From: Eumeta japonica
Taxonomy: Eukaryota; Arthropoda; Insecta; Lepidoptera; Psychidae
NCBI GenBank assembly: GCA_005406025.1
Contig: BGZK01000013.1
Coordinates: 1-64,000 of the forward strand
DNA length: 64,000 nt
Direction: 5' to 3'
Part shown: positions 56,216 through 64,000 of the stretch, one piece after another
Layout: each line of letters begins with the position of its first letter
Position numbering within the stretch: position 1 is the first letter of the stretch
Notes under the pieces: model-generated
Database searches by the model: none
What the model was told of the DNA's origin: nothing
The model's input: only the letters and a program-made list of their open reading frames with translations
Made by a program: the position numbers and the translations under genes

Positions 56216-56576
56216 CTTCATATTTTCCGAGTTTCATCAGAATTCTTTTAATAGGTTCAGCGCTCAATAATGTGAAGCATTAATATATCCTTACATTCAT
56301 ACTTACGCCTTTATGGTATTAGTGTAATATATAATAATTTTAAGTTTCAGGACTATCAGGACATACATAAACGTAAATATTTGTCTACTTAGTTCGGGAA
56401 TCAGAATAGTGATTGAATGAAACATTAAATATTTAATCCAAGCGGGTGCAGTTTTAGTCGACAACGGTGGTAGTAACATGACTAACTTACGGAAAATATT
56501 AACCTACTAATCAATAATGATTTATTAAAATTTCAATTTGAAAATATAATTAAATATCGTAAGATTCCAGTCCTTA

Positions 56577-56780
56577 TTTTTATATATTATAAACTCAAGT
56601 CTTATGTAGCGCCGTCGGTTTGTTTGTCTATATGTCTGTGAAGGCTTATCTCAGAAACTATTGCAGGGATTTTGATACGCTTTTACTAATAGCTCGAATG
56701 ATTCATAAAGAAGGTATGTATATATTGATTTTTATGTATAATATTTCTTTCGGATGAACTCAGCTATGATGATATACAGA
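56577..56780 (+). mobile_element. Helitron-like (Lep1-type) element, second substantial relic
   Basis: TATATATTATAAACTCAAG, then GTTTGTTTGTCTATATG, GGCTTATCTCAGAAACTATT, GCAGGGATTTTGATACGC and ATAAAGAAGGTATGTATA. A worn tail (GGATGAACTCAGCTATG) ends near 56768. Block order equals that of the Lep1-type consensus as I know it. No protein. Confidence 0.55.
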
Positions 56781-58457
56781 TATGAAGTCGAAAAAAAAGA
56801 CAAACCTTTTGACACTTTCCTTAGCGTGCGATGCTTGAAGCGTTTTAGTTATTTTAAAGTAACCTATGGAGAAATTATTTATAACAAATAGTTGTACAGA
56901 AAATTTGAACATTTATTCTAAAATTAAGTCCAATTAACAAAATAGAAATCTCTACCAAAATATTAATATAGTTATTTAAACAACTCAGAAAAGGAGAAAG
57001 TTTTAAATCGACGTGTGTGTTTCTTTTTGTGTATTGCCACATTCTTAAGTCGTAATGCACGTTTTTTTCCCAATAGGCTGTACATACAACCAATAAGTCT
57101 GTAAAGGCACTCTTTATGATACATAAACGGATTTAATAACAAACCTTAAGGACCAACCTTGATGGAAGAAAATACCACAGAATAAGTAAGCCCAGAAGGT
57201 CCACTCCATACAAAACACGCCAACTGATGGCGCACATGCGCTGCCGGCTAAACAAAGGATTCCCAAACCATCATAAACTTGTCAGATGCGAATGACGCGC
57301 GCGAGAGAGATAGTAGTGATGCTACTTTTTTTTTAATTGCCAACAAAATCAATGCAGCTACTAGGATTGCTACCTATCGGGGTGCCCAAATACCGCTATG
57401 AGTAGTGAATTTACTTTTTTTTCGTTACCTCTTGACATGAAACTTGACATAAAAACAGCACTTGATGATTTTTTTATTATATAAATATTTAAACTTTATT
57501 CCTTCAAACACTACCGTTGCACCCAAATTAAATTCATGGCTTTTATTTGTACGGAATAAGCAAAATAATAATAATACAATCTACGATATATATCATATCA
57601 ACCAGAATGAATAAAGAAACCTTCTTTGCATGTAAGAGATACTTAATCTTCAATAATAGTGGTCCGAGTTCGATATCTTTTTATGAACCATGTCTCATTA
57701 ATATAAAACATTCCGAAAGCAATATTTTTTTTATAAAATACTCCTCGGGGTTGAAAGTGCTTATTTTATGAATTTTCCTCGACTTCACCCGCGTATTAGC
57801 AAATAACTAAAAAAAATAACTAAAAAAATATTACTTAATGTTCTGATTTTTTCAGACGAATATTATGCATCAAGTATATTCAACGAAAACATTTATATAA
57901 TAAGTTATATACAATATAATATAATAACTAAAATATAATAACACTTATATATAACCGCATTGTTGTGAATACGAATAGAATTTGAATACGAACTCTATTT
58001 TAAGATTATTAGATCGAAAACGATAAAAAACACCGTTCTAAAACTCCTATTACCAATGTACTAAAGGGATCGTAGGAGTTTTGGGACAGAGCTTTTTGAT
58101 GGGTTATTACGTAAATTTAATTTTAATTTAAGTGATAATGCGTTTCAAACTTTATATGATTTGTTGAATTTATTAGAGAGCTAATTCTGCAGTTGCTTAA
58201 ACTATGTAAATTGTTCAATTTTAAAATATCTCTTAAAATAATATTGTACCTGTATTTTTCTATGCCTTCTACCTGTTTTCCAGTGGTCTATTGTAAGAAA
58301 CTTTATTTAAAATTGAGAATTTGTTATACCCTACAATACAATATAGCAATAAAAATATAAAATGAAATAATAATCGCTACAATCGTAGAAAGTTCTTTCC
58401 TATCACGAATATGTAGTTTGAAGTAATTAAAAATGCTTACTTTACCCATATTGATTT
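56781..58457. other. AT-rich DNA with minor relics
   Basis: Bases 57190-57310 are a distinct GC-richer segment (GATGGCGCACATGCGCTGCC) of unknown type. GACTTCACCCGCGTATTAGC at 57780-57800 looks like a worn Helitron-like tail. AAAACTCCTA at 58040-58049 pairs with 58073-58082. No gene recognised. Confidence 0.35.
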
Positions 58458-58506
58458 ATTTTTCTTTCATAAATACTTACGTATTAAGTATTTTTGAAAG
58501 AAAAAT
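58458..58506. repeat. 21-bp-arm hairpin with one mismatch, 7-nt loop
   Basis: ATTTTTCTTTCATAAATACTT at 58458-58478 faces its complement at 58486-58506; one position mismatches. AT-rich but long for its loop size. Confidence 0.65.
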
Positions 58507-60339
58507 AAAACGTAAATAATTATATTTAACTGAAAAAATTTTAAAACCACTATCTTTCTATAATAAAGTAACTTATCTTCCTATAAAGTAAGATAATGTT
58601 TTTGTAAAAAAAAGAAATGTTAAAATATTATTCTACAAAAGTCGGAACCTCCAGCCGTAAGCGCTCGGCCGAGCGTAGGTAATTAAAACCGAGTACATGC
58701 AGAATCGGACTTTCAGGGTAAATTTATTTTGTGTAAATACATTGACTGGAAAAAAAACGTGAGCCGAATGCTGTGATATGTCTTATTGGATTAAAGGAAC
58801 ATAAGGAATGATCGAATATCAAGAAAATTTTAAATCCCGTCAGCCTCGTTCATAACAATACTCGCAGTACATCTGTCGCCGGAAAAAAATTTTAATGAGT
58901 ACATATGATATGCTAATTTCAAATATATATATATATATACAGATATTTTTACCAGCTCTATTTTTTGAGTTTCAGATATTTATTGTCAAAACGGAAAAAC
59001 ATACGCCTTTGTAAAGAAAATATACAATATATTCAGAATTTTATTAATCATTGAATTGTAAAAAATGTCACTTTAAAGTTCTCTTTTTAAGTGCAGGATT
59101 AGAAAAATGACCCATCAGAAACCAGCAATAGCTAAAACAAACATTCTTTCATGTCACGTGAATCAGCTTTCCTGCTCTTCGCTAATATCTCCCCCTTCGC
59201 TAATATTGCACCCTATTTTTTTATTGTAAAAAGTCTTCTAAAAGTTCAATGTAATTTACTGATTTTGCATGACATAGACGAAAGCTGTCCAAACCCTTAA
59301 TCAAGCTCAGTTATACGATTCGTAAATTGAGTATATTTCGTAAGTTGTAAAGATCGTTAAGGAATACCAGCTTTAATCTTTTTCATTGTGAGCTGAAAAT
59401 GTTACCGTTCTTATCGATCCCCAGTTTTGAATGTAGTGGCGGTAGGTAATTCTGTTAAGAGCTGCTGGTGAATTGGGGAATCTCTTACTCAATGTTCTTG
59501 TTTAGCTTTGCTGTTCCAAAGACAACACAAAACAGTGTAACTTACTGCCAACATTTCGTTGACCGAGAAAAATGTTAACCATTTTTAAAACGATACAAAT
59601 GTATTATAGACTAAGGAGATGTTACAATATTGTCCCTTCATTCTTTAGAAATTTTGTGAATTTACTTAATTTATTTTAATAGTTCTCACAAAATATTGTG
59701 ATTTTCTATACATTAATTATCAAATGTTTAAGTACAATTCCATATTCACCTTAAAGCGCTACTCATGTCTGATTTCGATAAAGTAATTCATAACATGCAA
59801 TATTTGAACAACTGGAAATTATATTAAATTATATTTCAGAAAAATATCTATTATTTCTTACGAGCCTGTATATAATCGCATACAGTTTTCACCACTGCAA
59901 TGGTTTGCGACTTTATTGTTCTATAGAATTCGTGTGCACTGGTCGAACGGTCGAATTTAGAAAGTCCCATCGCCGTGCAAAGTACGGCCCGTTCAGGTAT
60001 TTCCGTCCAAATCACATTTTTCTGCTCCCGTTCATTGGCGGAGTGCCCTCTCGAACGAGCCGAAGCTTTCCTGAGACGCATTTTTCTCAATGAAAAATAT
60101 CTATAAAATCGACGAGCCCGTTTCAGCTGAAACCCTTGTGAAGGCTCCACCGATTCGAGTATCACATCGATCACGGGCAACGAAAATAATAAATTCGATC
60201 GTTTTATGATGTTGGTACTGGCAAAGAAAATAAATAAGTTAAACCAAATATCTGCTTATCGATGCATTTTCAAAGCGAAACGCATCAATTCTTCCCAGTA
60301 CAAATCATATAAATACATGTTCCCAGTTCAACTTACAGC
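58507..60339. other. AT-rich non-coding DNA
   Basis: CGCTCGGCCGAGCG at 58662-58675 is a 14-bp perfect palindrome in a small GC-richer patch. An AT tract sits at 58923-58939. The 109-codon minus-strand frame at 59851-60180 starts at TTG and has no recognisable domain. CTTCGCTAATAT is directly repeated at about 59178 and 59196. Confidence 0.35.
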
Positions 60340-60505
60340 GCTACCTCTAACGTCTGTAATCGTATAATGTTAATGTAAATCATTCCCGTGTTCTGTAGCC
60401 GATCGCGTCGTGTGTACTCAGTTAATACCGAGTGTGCATTGTCTGTGTGTACGAATAGCTTGTAAACGAGCTGCGAAACATAAACTTCGCTCGAAATAGC
60501 AAAAT
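60340..60505. other. Unique CpG-containing segment with an initiator-like word
   Basis: TACTCAGTTAATACCGAG (A of TCAGTT at 60420) resembles an arthropod initiator and sits in sequence richer in CG than its surroundings. There is no TATA box and no frame downstream, so it is not called as a promoter. Confidence 0.25.
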
Positions 60506-63284
60506 CTATGTGAATTGTAGCGATTAGGAAAACTAAAATTTATTTATTGGATTACTACATACAGTAGGTAGGTCTTTATCGTGATGTGTTAATTAGATAC
60601 TAAATTAAAAATTGTTCATTGAAATCTGTAATAAATACAGTAAATTAGACATTTCTTAAATATTTTAGTTCATCAATTCACCCAAAATATATATCTACTG
60701 CAAATATTTAATGGTACATAGAACTTGATATAAATTTTACACAGAAGCATTAATAAGAAGCCCGCGTGTAAATTATACGAATTAATATTATAAATCAAGT
60801 GATGAAAACGTAATTCTCTGACAATTTCTGGAACATTTCGTTATATAAGCTCTCGGAAACAATTTTATTACAAAAGCCATTTAGAAGAAATAAGACCAAT
60901 ACTAACTTACTAAATATAAATATCGTATGTTACATATAAAATTGTATTCATGTGTTATAACGTACTTCTTATCGTGTAACGCAAAAGGAGACAATTTAAA
61001 AGTAAATTTTAATATTAGTATAACATTAATACGACATAAAGACCACCAAAAACCAGTCGTTAATTAGCGGTAAAACACATTTTGATGCGGTATAATAGTC
61101 AAAGCGTAATGGGCTTAAACCCGCTTCTAAATTAATTTTCCCTGCCGTCTAAAATAGCTTCCTCGCGCCCAAAAACACCAGCTTTTCCACACTTTCGCCG
61201 AATCGTTAGATCTGTTTTGAAGGGCGAAAATATACACCAAATGTTTTCATTTACGTAGTTAAACACAATTCTTTTTACTTAAACAAATATAATAATATAA
61301 TTATTTGTTCATACTTAGGCCTCGTGGGAATGCAGTGTTTGACAAATTAAAGTTAATTATGCTTTCATAATTGACAACCGTTGTTTACTATGCTTATGTT
61401 ATTGGCATCTACTCGGCGCTATAAACTCTAGACACTTTCTTTTAAGTATTTTTAAAATCATTAGCTGAATTCATAGAAAGTCACGATATACAGACAATAC
61501 AATAGGAAAAAAAAGAAAAACCTTTTTTTATTGATCTATGTGCGTATGTCTATGCAATCAGATTTTGCATCTTTGGTGTCATAATTAAAGTACCATTTGG
61601 TAACAATGTTTTTTTTTTCTATTTTGTTTGCATTTAGATCAGAGCTAAGCAAACAGAAAAACTTATGAGTAAAGCTAGCACAGAGTGGAGTCGATTAGCG
61701 ACTAGGTGCTTTCGTTTAGATAAATTTTCATCGTAATTTAGAGAAGTGAATATGTGTTGCTGAAATTGCGTGTAAAATTAAAAAAAATTGCGTGCAGTAA
61801 TGAGCACCTGGTAAAATTCTTACGATGAATTTGTAAGCGTTAAGAAGGGCTTGAAAGTGACTTCTTTTAGTCGTATATATTTTCAGGGTACGACCAAAGT
61901 CAATTGAGTAGTATTTGGCACACTTTTCTGTTATATGATAAGAGTTTAAAATTGATTGACATAACGTAAATAAATCCTCATTACAGTACGATGTAATATT
62001 AAAGTGAGAATAAGGGTTGTCGATATTACTAAAAATATTTTTTTTTACAATTATTTATTATCACAAAATTTAATAATTATTCTGTTCGATAACAGAGCTG
62101 TCTAGAGTTTGTAAGAGAGATTAATATTTTTATGAGTTCTTGAATATTTTACATGAATGCTATTTTGAACTGTAGGGCAATTAAGTTATTAGTGGGTGAA
62201 AAATATGTTGCAAATATTTCATATTGCATAGGAACACAGGAAAGTGCGAGTTTTGATGGAAAATTACATTCACAATAACTTTAAAGGACTTAATTGTGGT
62301 TTATCGTAAAAGAGTAAAACTTTATAACTTAATTGCAATATTACACATACTCAGACGTACGAGACGAAATATACATCAATCGACACAAATTTACCAACAT
62401 ATAATTTTCCCACGTTGACGCATGAAGGATATGCTACAACTCCTGAATGAGCGCAAAGTATGTATCGATGGGATTTATAACAAAATTCGCATACGCCTAA
62501 AAAATGCCCTAAGATATAGTTATAAATGGAAGATGCTGTAGCCGACATCACGATATCAACAACTCATACTATACTATCACTTCAAACTAACCGGTGTCAC
62601 TTTAGCGTCTTTTTCACCGAATAGCTATTATAATGTTCTATTCGATTCGTCAAAGAATGGCTTATAGAAATTTGATAAATAAAAATACGGACTTCCCCTT
62701 CGATTAGAAAATACAATATTTTTTTATAGTTTGCACATTGAGAATATACGTCGTATATTATGCTTAGTGTTTTGGTTTTACAAAGGTCACAAAAGTTTAC
62801 TCTGAATCAAGTATGAAAAATCGATCTTTAGTGGTAATCACTTGGCTATTTTTCCAATTTAACTTTAAACATGGTTTTCAATCTTTTTACAGAAATGTAT
62901 TTTACACCCGTATTCCTGCTAGTTTTACTTCATAAAGCTATTCATTATTATTATTATTGGTGTTCTTAACTATCTAATCACTAATATAGAAAAATAATTT
63001 AATTTTTAATAAACGCACCGATTTGATATACAAGCTTACTTAAAAACTTAGGTTTGTGCAAATAAATTTTCTAGCGTTTTTTTTAAATGTTCGCTAAGGC
63101 AAGATGTCGGCTGAATTTCACTTTTCATTTCAGAAACTTCAATAAAACCCTTTTTCAGTTTGAAAATAATAAGTTGAATGTCTCGTTAGTTAAACGCGTA
63201 GGCAGATGGTCATCCATACGCATCCAAAGCATAAATAATTCATGTTTCCCTTATCCGTTGACTATAAGCCATTAATTTCAGTGG
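60506..63284. other. AT-rich non-coding DNA
   Basis: Bases 61100-61250 (GGGCTTAAACCCGC, TAAATTAATTTTCCC, CCTCGCGCCC) look unique and possibly constrained. Otherwise AT-rich, with no gene, tRNA or repeat recognised. Confidence 0.35.
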
Positions 63285-63500
63285 AAATTGTAATAAAATA
63301 CGTCCAAGTGTAACTGAGGCACGTCCGCCCGGGAAATTAATATCTAACACGTTTTATGGAGATTCAAATGGGTTTCATCGTGGATAATTTTATAGTGAAT
63401 TTAAATCAGGATCTCGCAGAACAACGGGGGGGGGGGATTAACCGTTTACAGAATGGTAAGTACTTATCTACCGGATAAGTACTGAACACATAATTACTGT
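63285..63500. other. Unique segment with G11 run and a perfect hairpin
   Basis: GGCACGTCCGCCCGGGAAAT and a TTTTATGGAGATTCAAATGG word suggest unique sequence. An uninterrupted run of 11 G occurs at 63426-63436, unusual in this AT-rich DNA. AGTACTTATC at 63459-63468 pairs exactly with 63474-63483 across a 5-nt loop. Confidence 0.45.
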
Positions 63501-63719
63501 ACCGCATAATCGTATGATTACAGAACCACTATTTTTAGCTTAAAGGGACAGAATCGAACTTTAATAAAATCAAATCAGGAACGAAATCCTTTTATAAGTT
63601 TTTTTTTAATTGCTGTATCATGTTTTTTTAATTACTCGCTGCTGACACACACCCTCGTACGATCTTTTTATTACAGATTGGAGGATTTGGCGCTTAAGAC
63701 CTCCACGCTGGCATGATTC

Positions 63720-63928
63720 AGGTTGAGGGCTGCTAACGAACGTCGTCGCCGATCTAATAAAAGGTCTGGCATCAATGGTTTAGCGTACACCCCGAGACAC
63801 GCAGCGAGCGATTTAAACTGATTTAAATTAAAATTGATTGGTCAATCTGCCCGTGATCAGAATCGAACCCGATACCTTCTGATTCCGTAAACAATGTTCT
63901 TTCCCACCACTCACTTAGCAGCCATTAA
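63720..63928 (-). mobile_element. SINE family B, copy 5 (minus strand)
   Basis: On the minus strand: AATGGCTGCTAAGTGAGTGG, GGAATCAGAAGGTATCGGG, B-box GGTTCGATTCTGATCACGG (63850-63875), GCAGATTGACCAATC, then GGCGACGACGTTCGTTAGC. The least decayed B-box of the five copies. Confidence 0.65.
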
Positions 63929-64000
63929 TGTTTTTTTTTTAATTTCACAATTTTATTTTCAACATAAAGTAATCAGCTATGATACATTCGGTCGAATTTC

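Noticed and set aside
59851..60180. 109-codon minus-strand frame, basic protein
   Set aside because: Starts at TTG, first ATG is about 35 codons in, no domain recognised and no clear splice sites. Worth a database search but not supported as a gene.
60419..60424. TCAGTT initiator-like word as a promoter
   Set aside because: No TATA box, no clear downstream element and no frame; the hexamer alone is too common.
1..64000. Known conserved insect miRNAs (let-7, bantam, miR-1, iab-4 and similar)
   Set aside because: None of the mature sequences I could recall was seen on reading; this was a visual check, not a search.

Overview
The window reads as nuclear DNA of an insect, most likely a moth or butterfly. 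It is strongly AT-rich. It carries decayed mariner-type transposases, LINE tails and reverse-transcriptase debris, two kinds of tRNA-derived SINE, and several relics whose GGGCGRAGCC...CTAGT-like tail matches the Lep1-type Helitron end known from Lepidoptera. I found no credible host protein-coding exon, no rRNA, no free-standing tRNA gene and no CRISPR array. The longest open frames are short, many start at TTG or GTG rather than ATG, and they fall on microsatellites, GC-rich islands or transposon debris.

Layout. 1-4 kb: AT-rich DNA, a TA/TG microsatellite, a purine-rich minisatellite, a Helitron-like tail and a first copy of a GT-tract repeat family. 4-12 kb: a GC-rich island, a pair of near-identical 18-bp palindromes, an element with 11-bp inverted ends around a long GT/GTGC tract (6.6-7.5 kb), a composite repeat (8.3-9.5 kb), a MITE-like element (9.6-10.1 kb), two diverged copies of a unit of at least 300 bp (10.3-11.2 kb) and a GC-rich island. 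12-21 kb: mostly unannotatable AT-rich DNA with GC-rich islands at 13.8, 17.4, 18.5 and 19.3 kb, then a minisatellite, a LINE tail and two adjacent perfect hairpins at 20.4-21.0 kb. 21.5-23.2 kb: two mariner remnants lying tail to tail. 23.8-36 kb: GC-rich islands (24.0, 24.4, 29.3, 33.8, 35.1 kb), one convincing TATA plus initiator core promoter without a gene (27.6 kb), Helitron-like relics and two copies of a tRNA-derived SINE. 37-45 kb: SINE family B copies, a LINE remnant split by a later insertion, GC-rich islands and a 131-bp-arm foldback at 44.0 kb. 46-51 kb: a decayed LINE reverse transcriptase, a GC-rich segment with inverted repeats, and a three-unit tandem repeat that looks like a decayed coding repeat. 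51-64 kb: sparse relics, hairpins, a pair of TATCGATA sites and further SINE B copies.

No genes here can be seen to work together. The best overall reading, which is inference, is a gene desert or a very long intron. Old, broken transposons are interspersed with roughly 100-350 bp GC-rich islands, several of which contain TTAATGA or TTTATTG homeodomain-type words. Such islands are candidate cis-regulatory elements. The islands and repeats were found by eye. Boundaries are approximate unless a repeat arm is given exactly.
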